Shown here piece by piece: positions 1 through 6,503 of a stretch of 9,806 nt of DNA. The DNA comes from Actinomycetota bacterium (GTDB lineage Bacteria > Actinomycetota > Actinomycetes > S36-B12 > CAIYMF01): the NCBI GenBank assembly GCA_009699025.1, contig WLOZ01000043.1, positions 1-9,806 of the forward strand. The letters run 5' to 3'. A program made the translations under genes and the position numbers. How positions within the stretch are numbered: position 1 is the first letter of the stretch; the number at the start of each line of letters is the position of its first letter. Under the pieces are notes generated by a model. The model did not search any database, was not told the DNA's origin, and saw only the letters and a program-made list of their open reading frames with translations.

Positions 1-1127
1 CCGGGCGCGCTGTAGTCGAGCAGCAGCGTGGCCAGCGAGCTCACGCTCATTCCCATTCCCAGTGAACCGATGAGCCACGAGGGCACCAGCACCGCGACCG
101 GAAGCCCCGGCACCAGGCAGAGTGGCAGGGTCACCAGCGACACCACCACGAGGGTGCTTCCGATTCGCACGAGCCGGGCCGGCGTGAACGACACCGGAGC
201 ATGCCCCTGGAACCAGGCACCGCTGGCCCAGCCGATGGCGCCACACGCCAGGAAGAGCCCCGACCAGGTGGTGGAGACCCCCCGCACCGTCTGCAGCGAG
301 AGTGGGATCCACGCCTCGGCCGAGAAAAACGCGCCCGCCATGAGCCCGCGCACCGCGATCACGGTGGGCAGTCCGCGCCTCACACGCAGGGTGCCCGCGG
401 GCAGCAGCACCAGCAGCGCGGGCACCAGCAGCGCGAGTCCCACCGCCGCTTCGATGACACCCACCCAGGTGCCGCGCTGTGCGGCGTCTTGCACCGCGAC
501 CAGCCCGACGGCTGCCTGCGCTCCGGCGCGTACCCTGCCCGTGCGGCGCGGCTCGTCGGAGTGGGCTCCGTCGAACTGGCGCAGCCTGGGCAGCACGAGG
601 AATAGCGGGGGCCAGATGAGGACCACCACCACGAGGAACACCCAGCGCCATGAGACCGAGTCGGCAAGCCAGCCGGCGATGACGGGGCCCACAATCGCTG
701 GCAGTACCCACGCGGCCGAGAGAAGAGAGAAGGCCTTCGCGCGAAGGATGGTTGGGTAGGCGCGCCCGATGATCACGTATGCGACCACGATCATCCCCCC
801 GGCGCCCAGGCCCTGCAGCGCGCGACCCGCGATCAGCACCGGGAAGGCCGTGGCGATTCCGGCAACGAGGCCGCCGAGCCCAAAGGCCGCGATTCCGAAG
901 AGCAGAGGCAGACGCGGCCCGAGCCGGTCGCCCCACTCACCGGCGAGCACCTGGCCCATGAGCGAAGCCGCCACGAACGCGTTGATGATCCAGGCCAGCG
1001 AGGCCACCGAGTTGAGGTCGCGCGCGACGACGGGCAGTGCGGTGATCACGGCGGTTCCCTCGAACGCCACGAGGGTCACGAACGTGACGATGCCGAGAGT
1101 GATCGCACGGTGCTGATCGTCGAGCAT
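1..1127 (-). CDS. MFS transporter, DHA2/EmrB-QacA-like (3' end missing)
   Basis: Minus-strand frame open from an ATG at 1127 to the left edge, giving 375 residues with the C-terminus cut off. It is a polytopic inner-membrane protein, very probably a proton-coupled exporter of drugs or small solutes. Hydrophobic helices begin at once (about residues 9-30, 43-63, 74-93, 97-118). The loop between helices 2 and 3 carries MFS motif A (GEWGDRLGPR, 63-72). Helix 4 carries GRALQGLGAGG (101-111). Helix 5 carries the antiporter motif C form LPAIVGPVIAGW (142-153), typical of drug/H+ antiporters, followed by SWRWVFLV, common in 14-helix DHA2 proteins. Substrate cannot be read from sequence. No convincing Shine-Dalgarno precedes the ATG, and I saw no better in-frame start nearby. 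The gene lies 53 bases behind DUF3039 on the same strand, so co-transcription is possible. Family call is firm; subfamily is inference. Confidence 0.9.
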   Translation of the reverse strand, partial: MLDDQHRAITLGIVTFVTLVAFEGTAVITALPVVARDLNSVASLAWIINAFVAASLMGQVLAGEWGDRLGPRLPLLFGIAAFGLGGLVAGIATAFPVLIAGRALQGLGAGGMIVVAYVIIGRAYPTILRAKAFSLLSAAWVLPAIVGPVIAGWLADSVSWRWVFLVVVVLIWPPLFLVLPRLRQFDGAHSDEPRRTGRVRAGAQAAVGLVAVQDAAQRGTWVGVIEAAVGLALLVPALLVLLPAGTLRVRRGLPTVIAVRGLMAGAFFSAEAWIPLSLQTVRGVSTTWSGLFLACGAIGWASGAWFQGHAPVSFTPARLVRIGSTLVVVSLVTLPLCLVPGLPVAVLVPSWLIGSLGMGMSVSSLATLLLDYSAP

Positions 1128-1180
1128 GCGCGGTGACGCTGGCTGGCCACCGCGAGAGGTCGGCCGGTCAGCCGCGGAGG

Positions 1181-1477
1181 TCATCCCTCATCGCCGGCGC
1201 CACCGGGGCCCGAGGGAATGCCGTCGTAGATCTTCTTGCAGTCAGGACACACTGGAAACCTCGAAGGATCGCGCCCCGGCACCCACACCTTGCCGCAGAG
1301 CGCAGTGATGGGGGATCCGGTGACCGCGCTCTCGACGATCTTGTCCTTCTTGACGTAGTGCGCGAAGCGCTCGTGGTCGCCATCGTCGAGTCGGAGGTCG
1401 GGCCGATCCTCGAGAAGGGTGTCACCCTCGAGGGAGGGCGATTCGTGGGGCCCGAGGGGCTCAAGAGGGGTTGTCAT
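1181..1477 (-). CDS. DUF3039 family protein, putative zinc-binding
   Basis: Encodes 98 residues from the ATG at 1477. The frame is open further upstream (ATG at 1549), but that extension looks non-conserved and would use up the intergenic region shared with whiB, so I prefer the internal start. The conserved core is FAHYVKKDKIVESAVTG (38-54), then ALCGKVWVPGRDP (59-71) and FPVCPDCKKIYDG (74-86). This matches the actinobacterial DUF3039 family, whose function is unknown to me. His40, Cys61, Cys77 and Cys80 (a CG followed by a CPxC pair) look like a small zinc-ribbon site; metal binding is inference. The N-terminus (1-35) is acidic and probably disordered; the tail is Gly-rich. No membrane segment or signal peptide. 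A possible -10 (TACGCT, minus strand, 1493-1498) lies close upstream. It diverges from whiB and precedes the MFS gene. Confidence 0.85.
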   Translation of the reverse strand: MTTPLEPLGPHESPSLEGDTLLEDRPDLRLDDGDHERFAHYVKKDKIVESAVTGSPITALCGKVWVPGRDPSRFPVCPDCKKIYDGIPSGPGGAGDEG

Positions 1478-1539
1478 CAAGGTCACTGCTCGAGCGTACC
1501 GGGGCAGGGCGCTCGCGGCGTCGAGGGACACCCCACCCC

Positions 1540-1568
1540 TTGTCGACATTCAACACCGCTGATAACTT
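1540..1568 (+). promoter_or_regulatory. Candidate sigma-A type promoter of whiB
   Basis: TTGTCG (1540-1545) and TAACTT (1563-1568) are separated by 17 bases. They fit an actinobacterial housekeeping promoter (TTGNNN / TANNNT). Transcription would start near 1575, leaving a leader of about 26 bases that contains the GGAGG ribosome binding site. The block 1560-1580 is the only AT-rich patch in this neighbourhood. An alternative -10 is GATAAC (1561-1566) with a shorter 15-base spacer. Confidence 0.45.
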
Positions 1569-1600
1569 ACCTTTTTGAAATCCTGTCACCTGGAGGAACA

Positions 1601-1969
1601 GTGCCACCGCAGTCGTCCGCACAGGTGCCCGCAGACTCGGTGTGGCGCTGGCAAGACCACGCGTCGTGCAGCGGCCACGACGTCATGATGTTTTACCACC
1701 CCGGAGACCAGCGTGGCCGCACCCGTCGGCGGCGCGAAGTAGTGGCCAAGTCGATCTGCTTTGGGTGCCCCGTGCGTCTCGACTGCGCCGACTACGCGAT
1801 CAGGGCACGCGAGCCGTACGGCGTGTGGGGCGGTCTCACCGAGGCCGAGCGTGAGGCTATTTACGCCAGCATTCCGGTTGAGCAGTATCCGCGCCTCCCG
1901 GGCGACGGAGCCTCAGCGGCCAAGCTGGCAATTGAAAGGTCGATGAACCCGCAGGCCTTCACCGCCTGA
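1601..1969 (+). CDS. whiB: WhiB-family iron-sulfur transcriptional regulator (WhiB3/WhiD-like)
   Basis: Encodes 122 residues from a GTG at 1601, chosen because GGAGG (1592-1596) sits four bases upstream. The frame is open much further upstream, but that stretch lies antisense to DUF3039 and carries no WhiB sequence. WhiB proteins bind a [4Fe-4S] cluster with four Cys and act with the primary sigma factor as redox/NO-responsive regulators. Here the ligands are Cys23, Cys53, Cys56 and Cys62 (SC, then CFGCPVRLDC). The beta-turn GVWGG follows at 74-78, then LTEAERE. The insert FYHPGDQRGRTRRRRE (31-46) and EPYG (71-74) resemble WhiB3/WhiD more than WhiB1, WhiB2 or WhiB4. A tail of about 35 residues after the core lacks the usual obvious Arg/Lys-rich DNA-binding end and ends in NPQAFTA. 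Target genes cannot be inferred. It is convergent with pckG. Confidence 0.93.
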   Translation: MPPQSSAQVPADSVWRWQDHASCSGHDVMMFYHPGDQRGRTRRRREVVAKSICFGCPVRLDCADYAIRAREPYGVWGGLTEAEREAIYASIPVEQYPRLPGDGASAAKLAIERSMNPQAFTA

Positions 1970-1996
1970 CAGTCTGACCGCCTCACCCGATCAGGC
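1964..1996. terminator. Weak inverted repeat at the whiB/pckG convergent junction
   Basis: GCCTGA (1964-1969) and TCAGGC (1991-1996) are exact reverse complements separated by 21 bases. The left arm contains the whiB stop codon and the right arm the pckG stop codon. A six-pair stem with a long loop and no U-tract is weak by itself. It is listed because it lies exactly between two tail-to-tail genes and no better terminator is present. Confidence 0.25.
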
Positions 1997-3817
1997 AGAC
2001 GCGAGTCGCGACCTCAGAGCGGCCAGCTGATCGCGCAACTCCCCCGGAACCCGATCGCCGAACAACCCGAAGTACTCCTCGATCAGGTCGGCCTCGGCCA
2101 GCCACGTCGCACCATCGACCGCGAAGAGTTCGGCGAGCTGCTCGGGACTGACCCCGATGCCGTCGACCTGCAGGTCGCCGTCGACCGGGCGCCGGCCGAT
2201 GGCAGTGTCAACCGCGCCGACCTTGCCCTCAAGCCGCTCGACGATCCACGACAGCACCCGCGAGTTCTCGCCGAAGCCGGGCCACAGGAACGAGCCGTCG
2301 GCATCCTTGCGGAACCAGTTGACCTGGTAGATCCGCGGCAGCTTCTCGGGGTCGGTTGAGGCGCCCACCTTGAGCCAGTGACTCCAGTAGTCGGCCATGT
2401 TGTACCCGCAGAAGGGCAGCATCGCGAAGGGGTCGCGGCGCAGTTGACCCATGGCACCCACGGCCGCAGCGGTGGTTTCCGACGACACGGTGGCGCCGAC
2501 AAACACCCCGTGCTCCCAGCTCAGCGACTCGTTTACCAGCGGCACATTGGTGGCGCGGCGTCCGCCGAAGAGGATGGCCGAGATGGGCACCCCCGCGGGG
2601 TCTTCCCAGTTGGGGGCGATCGAGGGGCACTGTGAGGCCGGCGCGGTGAAGCGCGAGTTGGGGTGTGACGACGGCTCATCAGAGGCAGGAGTCCAATCGC
2701 GACCCTTCCAGTCGATGAGGTGCGCGGGAACCTCAGGCGTGAGCCCCTCCCACCAGATGTCACCGTCGTCGGTGAGAGCGACGTTGGTGAAGATGCAGTT
2801 GGCGTCGAGGCTGCGCACCGCGTTGGCATTGGTGGTCATGCCGGTGCCGGGCGCGACTCCAAAGAACCCCGCCTCAGGGTTAATCGCGTAGAGGCGGCCG
2901 TCGTCGCCGAAGCGCATCCAGGCGATGTCGTCGCCCACGGTTTCGACCGTCCAGCCCGGCAGGCTCGGCTCGAGCATTGCGAGGTTGGTCTTGCCGCAGG
3001 CAGAGGGGAATGCCGCGGTGAGGTACTTGACGTCGCCGTCGGGCGCGGTGAGCTTGAGGATCAGCATGTGCTCGGCGAGCCAGCCCTCGTCGCGAGCCAT
3101 CGCCGATGCGATGCGCAGCGCGAAGCACTTCTTGCCCAGCAGTGCGTTGCCGCCGTAGCCCGAGCCGTACGACCAGATTTCGCGACTCTCGGGGAAGTGC
3201 ACGATGTACTTGGTGTCGCTGCAGGGCCACTCAACGTCGGGTCGGGCCACGCCATCGGCGTCGGACAGCGGGTAGCCGACCGAGTGCAGGGCCGGTACGA
3301 AGTCGCCGTCTTCACCGATCAGGTCGAGGGCCTCGCGGCCCATGCGCGTCATGATCCGCATGTTGACGACCACGTAGGGCGAGTCGGTGAGCTCGACGCC
3401 CAGCTGCGAGATGCGCGAGCCGAGTGGCCCCATTGAGAAGGGAACGACATAGAGGGTGCGCCCGCGCATGGAACCGGCGAACAGGTCCTTCAGCGTGGCT
3501 CGCATCTCGACCGGGTCGGCCCAGTTGTTGGTGGGCCCGGCGTCGGCTTCCTGCGCCGAGCATATGTAGGTGCGGTCTTCGACTCGCGCCACGTCACTCG
3601 GGCTTGACCGGGCCAGGAATGAGTTGGGACGAAGTTCAGGGTTGAGCCGGGTGAAGGTGCCACCCTCGACGAGCAGTTCGGTGAGGCGGTTCCACTCGTC
3701 CTGCGACCCGTCGCACCACTCGACCCGGTCGGGCTCGGCCAGCGCGGCAACCTCTTCAACCCACTCGAGCAGCTTCTTGTTGCGCGTGGGGGGGTTCTCA
3801 AGTCCGGGGACGGTCAT
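1991..3817 (-). CDS. pckG: Phosphoenolpyruvate carboxykinase (GTP)
   Basis: Encodes 608 residues, the normal length for GTP-type PEPCK. The enzyme is cytosolic and converts oxaloacetate + GTP to PEP + GDP + CO2, the entry step of gluconeogenesis. The start is ATG 3817, with AAAGGA eight bases upstream and an N-terminus ([20 protein letters not shown]) typical of the family. The frame extends 27 codons further to 3898, but that extension looks unrelated. Visible landmarks: substrate Arg70 (FLARSSP); [14 protein letters not shown] ending at Lys229/Lys230; metal ligand His250; P-loop FPSACGKTN (270-278) with the reactive Cys274 and Lys276; metal-binding GDDIAW with Asp296/Asp297; NSRF with Arg389; FGGRR (417-421); NWFRKD (500-505); and the guanine-pocket FGEN (515-518). 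All residues needed for catalysis appear present, so the gene looks intact. It is probably monocistronic, with its own upstream region of about 200 bases. Confidence 0.97.
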   Translation of the reverse strand: MTVPGLENPPTRNKKLLEWVEEVAALAEPDRVEWCDGSQDEWNRLTELLVEGGTFTRLNPELRPNSFLARSSPSDVARVEDRTYICSAQEADAGPTNNWADPVEMRATLKDLFAGSMRGRTLYVVPFSMGPLGSRISQLGVELTDSPYVVVNMRIMTRMGREALDLIGEDGDFVPALHSVGYPLSDADGVARPDVEWPCSDTKYIVHFPESREIWSYGSGYGGNALLGKKCFALRIASAMARDEGWLAEHMLILKLTAPDGDVKYLTAAFPSACGKTNLAMLEPSLPGWTVETVGDDIAWMRFGDDGRLYAINPEAGFFGVAPGTGMTTNANAVRSLDANCIFTNVALTDDGDIWWEGLTPEVPAHLIDWKGRDWTPASDEPSSHPNSRFTAPASQCPSIAPNWEDPAGVPISAILFGGRRATNVPLVNESLSWEHGVFVGATVSSETTAAAVGAMGQLRRDPFAMLPFCGYNMADYWSHWLKVGASTDPEKLPRIYQVNWFRKDADGSFLWPGFGENSRVLSWIVERLEGKVGAVDTAIGRRPVDGDLQVDGIGVSPEQLAELFAVDGATWLAEADLIEEYFGLFGDRVPGELRDQLAALRSRLASA

Positions 3818-3873
3818 CTCGGGAATCCTTTGTGTCAGGTGGCTCACGACGCTGTGGCACGTAGAGCAAGGAT

Positions 3874-3886
3874 GCACCACAGGTGC
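3874..3886. repeat. 13-base inverted repeat upstream of pckG
   Basis: GCACC-ACA-GGTGC, arms 3874-3878 and 3882-3886, perfectly symmetrical. It lies 57-69 bases upstream of the pckG ATG, where an operator or a leader hairpin could act. Five-base arms may arise by chance in GC-rich DNA. Confidence 0.3.
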
Positions 3887-3933
3887 CTGACTCGTCACTG
3901 TTCAGACCTGAAAGGGAGTGCGTCGGAGCCAAA

Positions 3934-3949
3934 TGTGACCAACTCAACA
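3934..3949. promoter_or_regulatory. Degenerate CRP/GlxR-like site
   Basis: TGTGA (3934-3938), six bases, then CAACA (3945-3949). The spacing equals the CRP/GlxR consensus TGTGA-N6-TCACA; the left half is perfect and the right half matches at three of five positions. In corynebacteria GlxR controls many carbon-metabolism genes, which makes the position upstream of pckG plausible. The match is too weak for a firm call. Confidence 0.25.
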
Positions 3950-3961
3950 CAGCAAAGAGTG

Positions 3962-3974
3962 GTGTGAGTCACAC
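3962..3974. promoter_or_regulatory. Perfect 13-base palindrome, candidate operator upstream of pckG
   Basis: GTGTGA-G-TCACAC, arms 3962-3967 and 3969-3974, with a single central base. It is flanked by GAGTG (3957-3961) and CACTC (3972-3976), a second, partly overlapping symmetry. The half-sites equal CRP-type TGTGA/TCACA but with one base between them instead of six, so an ordinary CRP dimer would not fit. It may bind another dimeric regulator. It lies about 145 bases upstream of the pckG start. Confidence 0.4.
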
Positions 3975-4015
3975 TCAAGCCGCCGTGGCGCATCAGCGGC
4001 GCATCAACTGCTCAA

Positions 4016-5638
4016 TCAGCTGCCAATGAGCGGAAATGCGGTTGCAATCACGTAGGCGAGCGGAATCGCCTGCACCACCGCGGGGGCCCAGCGCTCGCGC
4101 GTGAGTCCTGAGACCACGTGCGCGCATACAGCGAGCAGCACGAAGAAGAGTGCCACCAGCGGAACCCACAGAATCAGCACGCCCGGCGCCCCGAGCCACG
4201 CTACGGCGAGCATCAGCGCCACCACCACAATCACCCGGTTGGCGGTCACCAGAAGGATGCGCCGTCCGCGCGACGGGCGGGCCACGAGTCGCTCGTCGGC
4301 CCAGAAGAACACAATCATGGTCACCTCAACCACCGGCAGCACCCACCGACGTGCGCCCACCACCGCGAAGTCTGACCACGTGTGCTGTGACGCCAGCGCC
4401 AGCACCGCGACCAGGTACGCGGTGAGCGCCAGGGTGGCCAGCACCTGTCGTCCGACTCCGCGAGGGCGGCTGTCGGCTGCTTCCGTTTCGTCGCCCGGGA
4501 CATCGACCGACTTGCCCGTCGCTCCTCGACGGCCAAGCCACCAGGCGATCAGCCAGCCCACGAGGCCGGCGACTCCGAACCAGACGACGGTGTAGTCGGC
4601 GACCGAGAGCGGCAGCAGGGCCGGCCTGCCGGCCAGCAGCGCACCGCCCAGTGAGGCCACCAGCGCCGACGCCACGGTGGCCGGGATCACCCAGCGCGCT
4701 CGCACCACCGGAGCGTGCTCGCTCGGCTCAGCTCGGCGCGCACCGAAGGCCAGCCTCGCCAGCGGGACGAAGCCCACGGTGGCACCGGCCAGCAGCACCA
4801 GCAGCCACAGCACCTTCGAGTCCGGGGCCACCGTGTGACCGGTGGAACCCACGGCCACCGTGGAGTCGAGCCAGTCGACCATCTGCTGCGCGGCCACCGG
4901 GCTGAACACGATGCCGATGTGCTCGACTCCTGGCACCACGAAGGTTCCGCGCGCCGTGCCGTCAGCCCCGCTTCCGTACGACTGTCCGACCACGCCCTCG
5001 GGATAGCCAGCCTTCAGCGCCTCCTCGCCCGCCGCCTCGAAGATCGGTCGCTCGGCCGACCCCCACATCAGCAGCAGGTCGCGCGGTACCGCGACGTCGC
5101 CCACAGGCACGTCGTCGGCCGAAGGAAGGCTGACCGCCACAGTGGCGTCGATGCGCTGCGGGCCGGTGGCGTCGGCCACCGCGAAGCGCACCACCGCGCC
5201 AGCCCCCATCGAGTGCCCCACGAGGCCGAGGTGCTCAGGGTCGACCTCGGGCTGGAGTGCCAGCCAGTCGACCACCACCGACAGGTCGTCCTGCAGCACG
5301 TCAGCCCGCACGGTGCCGTCGGGTCCGAGTGGCAGCGGGGCGGCGTTCTCACCATGGCCACGGAAGTCGGGCATTGCCACGACGTAGCCCGCTCGCGCGA
5401 GCGACACTCCGAGCGACTCCATGATGGTCGACGACGACGCGAAGCCGTGAGCGACCACCACCCCCGGAAGTTTCCCGACAGCACCGTCGGGGGCGAGCAC
5501 GGTCACTGGTACCCCCGACACCACCGTGGCCGTGCGCACGATGCCAGTGTCAGCGCGGGAGATCGCGACGGTGGCCGGAACGGTGAGCAGCAGTGCGACC
5601 ACCGCGTAAGCCCAGATGGAGACGCGAGTCCGAGTCAT
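4016..5638 (-). CDS. Membrane-anchored alpha/beta hydrolase fused to a polytopic membrane domain
   Basis: Encodes 540 residues. A positively charged start (MTRTR) and a hydrophobic helix (about 8-26) form a signal anchor. Next comes an alpha/beta-hydrolase domain (about 35-260): VVAHGFASS (62-70, oxyanion region), DFRGHGE (91-97), the nucleophile elbow GHSMGAG (141-147, Ser143), and PGVEH with the likely catalytic His240. The strand that normally ends in the catalytic Asp reads LLMWGSAERP (189-198), putting Glu196 where Asp is usual. From about 276 to the end there are roughly eight transmembrane helices (near 276-300, 316-336, 350-368, 398-416, 430-446, 462-482, 484-505, 518-537). With the N-terminus inside, the hydrolase domain would face the cell exterior. 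It looks like an esterase/lipase/acyl hydrolase; the substrate is unknown, and I do not recognise the membrane domain. No strong Shine-Dalgarno is seen. It diverges from mntA. Confidence 0.85.
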   Translation of the reverse strand: MTRTRVSIWAYAVVALLLTVPATVAISRADTGIVRTATVVSGVPVTVLAPDGAVGKLPGVVVAHGFASSSTIMESLGVSLARAGYVVAMPDFRGHGENAAPLPLGPDGTVRADVLQDDLSVVVDWLALQPEVDPEHLGLVGHSMGAGAVVRFAVADATGPQRIDATVAVSLPSADDVPVGDVAVPRDLLLMWGSAERPIFEAAGEEALKAGYPEGVVGQSYGSGADGTARGTFVVPGVEHIGIVFSPVAAQQMVDWLDSTVAVGSTGHTVAPDSKVLWLLVLLAGATVGFVPLARLAFGARRAEPSEHAPVVRARWVIPATVASALVASLGGALLAGRPALLPLSVADYTVVWFGVAGLVGWLIAWWLGRRGATGKSVDVPGDETEAADSRPRGVGRQVLATLALTAYLVAVLALASQHTWSDFAVVGARRWVLPVVEVTMIVFFWADERLVARPSRGRRILLVTANRVIVVVALMLAVAWLGAPGVLILWVPLVALFFVLLAVCAHVVSGLTRERWAPAVVQAIPLAYVIATAFPLIGS

Positions 5639-5650
5639 TCCGGCAGGCTA

Positions 5651-5672
5651 GCGGCACCACGGCCATTGCCGC
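5651..5672. repeat. Inverted repeat between the hydrolase gene and mntA
   Basis: GCGGCA (5651-5656) and TGCCGC (5667-5672) are reverse complements with ten bases between them. It lies in the 84-base divergent gap, 50-71 bases upstream of the mntA start, where an operator for the toxin-antitoxin operon could sit. Chance symmetry in GC-rich DNA is a real alternative. No clear -35/-10 pair was found in this gap. Confidence 0.25.
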
Positions 5673-5722
5673 CCAGCGTACGGGTCGACGTGCTGACGGC
5701 CACCCTGTGCGAGGATGCCGTT

Positions 5723-6094
5723 ATGGATCACGCGGTCCTCACTCGTGCGCTCGAGCGCCTTCGGGTTGGTGGCGCATACTTCGCCTACCTGCACGGCAGT
5801 CAGGTGACGGGTACTGCTGACGAGAACTCCGACATCGACCTCGCCGCCCTCTTCCATGACCCTGCGCCCTCCAGCTTCGCTCTGGACCTGCCACCAGGCG
5901 TCGACCTGATAGTGCTCAACTCCGCGCCACTGGAGGTGGCCGGTCGCATCGCTTGCCATGGCACCTTGGTGCTGGAAGCCGATGAAACGGCGCGAGTTCG
6001 CTGGGAGTCCATGACACGTACCGTGTACCTCGATGAGAAGTACCGAATCGAGCGATCACACCGAGAGTTCCTCGAGGCGGCTGCCCGTGGTTGA
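5723..6094 (+). CDS. mntA: MNT nucleotidyltransferase antitoxin, MntA family (type VII TA)
   Basis: Encodes 123 residues from ATG 5723, with GAGGA (5711-5715) seven bases upstream. It is a minimal nucleotidyltransferase: GS (25-26), then ten residues, then DID (Asp37, Asp39), i.e. GSX10DXD inside SDIDLA. Asp61 in GVDLIVL is the likely third metal-binding carboxylate. In characterised MntA-HepT pairs the MNT protein uses ATP to AMPylate a Tyr of the HEPN toxin and so silences it. The active-site residues are all present, so this antitoxin should be enzymatically competent. The last helix (about 104-120) is charged and may contact the toxin. The frame is open far upstream, but that part is antisense to the hydrolase gene and was excluded. 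It overlaps hepT by eight bases, implying translational coupling. Codon choice (more ACT, GCT, CTT, GGT) seems more relaxed than in flanking genes, consistent with acquisition. Confidence 0.9.
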   Translation: MDHAVLTRALERLRVGGAYFAYLHGSQVTGTADENSDIDLAALFHDPAPSSFALDLPPGVDLIVLNSAPLEVAGRIACHGTLVLEADETARVRWESMTRTVYLDEKYRIERSHREFLEAAARG

Positions 6095-6503
6095 CGAGGT
6101 GCGGCTTGCTCGGCTCTTGCGCTCGGCTTCCGACGCGGTTGCCTCACTCGAGCGCGAGCAATTCGCTGAGGACGATCGCCGGGCTGACCCTCTCTGGCTG
6201 CCGGGTGTGAAGTACCTGATGATCACCGCGGTCGAGGCGTGCATCGACGCCGCTCAGCACGTGTGTAGTGCGCAGAAGTGGGGCGCCCCCCGCGACAACG
6301 CTGACGCGATGCGACAACTCGCCCGACACGGGGCGATCGACGGCAGCATGGCGGAGGCGATGCGCCTAGCAGTCGGCTTCCGCAACGTGCTCGTACACGA
6401 GTACGTCGCCGTGGATGATCGGGTAGTTGTCGCGAGACTGCAGGACCTGTCCGACCTTACGGGCTATATCAGCGCGCTGTCGGCCTGGCTGCTCGATCGC
6501 TGA
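6087..6503 (+). CDS. hepT: HEPN ribonuclease toxin, HepT family (type VII TA)
   Basis: Encodes 138 residues from a GTG at 6087, with GAGG (6074-6077) nine bases upstream; the start lies inside mntA, in another frame. GTG 6099 is a second possible start. It is an all-helical HEPN-fold (DUF86-like) protein. The catalytic motif RX4HXY reads RNVLVHEY, with Arg99, His104 and Tyr106 in this numbering. In studied members Arg and His cleave RNA and the Tyr is the residue modified by the MNT partner. Another conserved patch is GVKYLMITAVEACIDAAQHV (40-59), where the HEPN dimer core is expected. Length agrees with HepT toxins, and no frameshift or missing catalytic residue is seen. The target RNA is not predictable. 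The C-terminus ends 17 bases before the convergent beta-helix gene; one hairpin covers both stops. Confidence 0.9.
   Translation: MVDEVRLARLLRSASDAVASLEREQFAEDDRRADPLWLPGVKYLMITAVEACIDAAQHVCSAQKWGAPRDNADAMRQLARHGAIDGSMAEAMRLAVGFRNVLVHEYVAVDDRVVVARLQDLSDLTGYISALSAWLLDR

Larger units (their letters stand above)
3818..4015 (-). promoter_or_regulatory. pckG upstream control region
   Basis: These 198 bases hold no gene and lie between the hydrolase stop and the pckG start. The pckG ribosome binding site (AAAGGA on the minus strand) lies next to the start codon. I found no convincing -35/-10 pair. The region contains three small symmetrical elements, listed separately, and is less GC-rich around 3930-3976 than the genes beside it. 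PEPCK genes are usually controlled by carbon source, which fits a long, structured upstream region, but the regulator is unknown. Confidence 0.5.

Noticed and set aside
28..759. Long plus-strand open frame over the MFS gene
   Set aside because: Low-complexity Thr/Ser/Arg-rich product with no family resemblance, antisense to a clear MFS transporter; typical shadow frame of GC-rich DNA.
1408..1433. Nested palindrome (CCTCGA, GGGTG-T-CACCC, TCGAGG) within DUF3039
   Set aside because: Lies in the coding region in the acidic LEGDTLLED stretch; codon bias for Leu/Glu/Asp explains it, and no regulatory position fits.
1133..1600. N-terminal extension of the whiB frame (start at 1133)
   Set aside because: It is antisense to DUF3039 and carries no WhiB features; the GTG at 1601 has a strong GGAGG at the right distance.
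2720..3436. Plus-strand open frame of 238 codons inside pckG
   Set aside because: Shadow of an intact, highly conserved PEPCK frame; no ribosome binding site or recognisable domain.
3818..3898. 27-codon N-terminal extension of pckG
   Set aside because: Not PEPCK-like, while ATG 3817 has AAAGGA upstream and the family-typical N-terminus.
4715..5722. N-terminal extension of the mntA frame (start at 4715)
   Set aside because: His/Arg-rich product antisense to the hydrolase gene; the nucleotidyltransferase begins at ATG 5723, which has its own ribosome binding site.
5639..5722. Search for attachment sites or direct repeats flanking the TA cassette
   Set aside because: No repeat shared between 5639-5722 and 6504-6560 was found by eye, so no mobile-element boundary is claimed.
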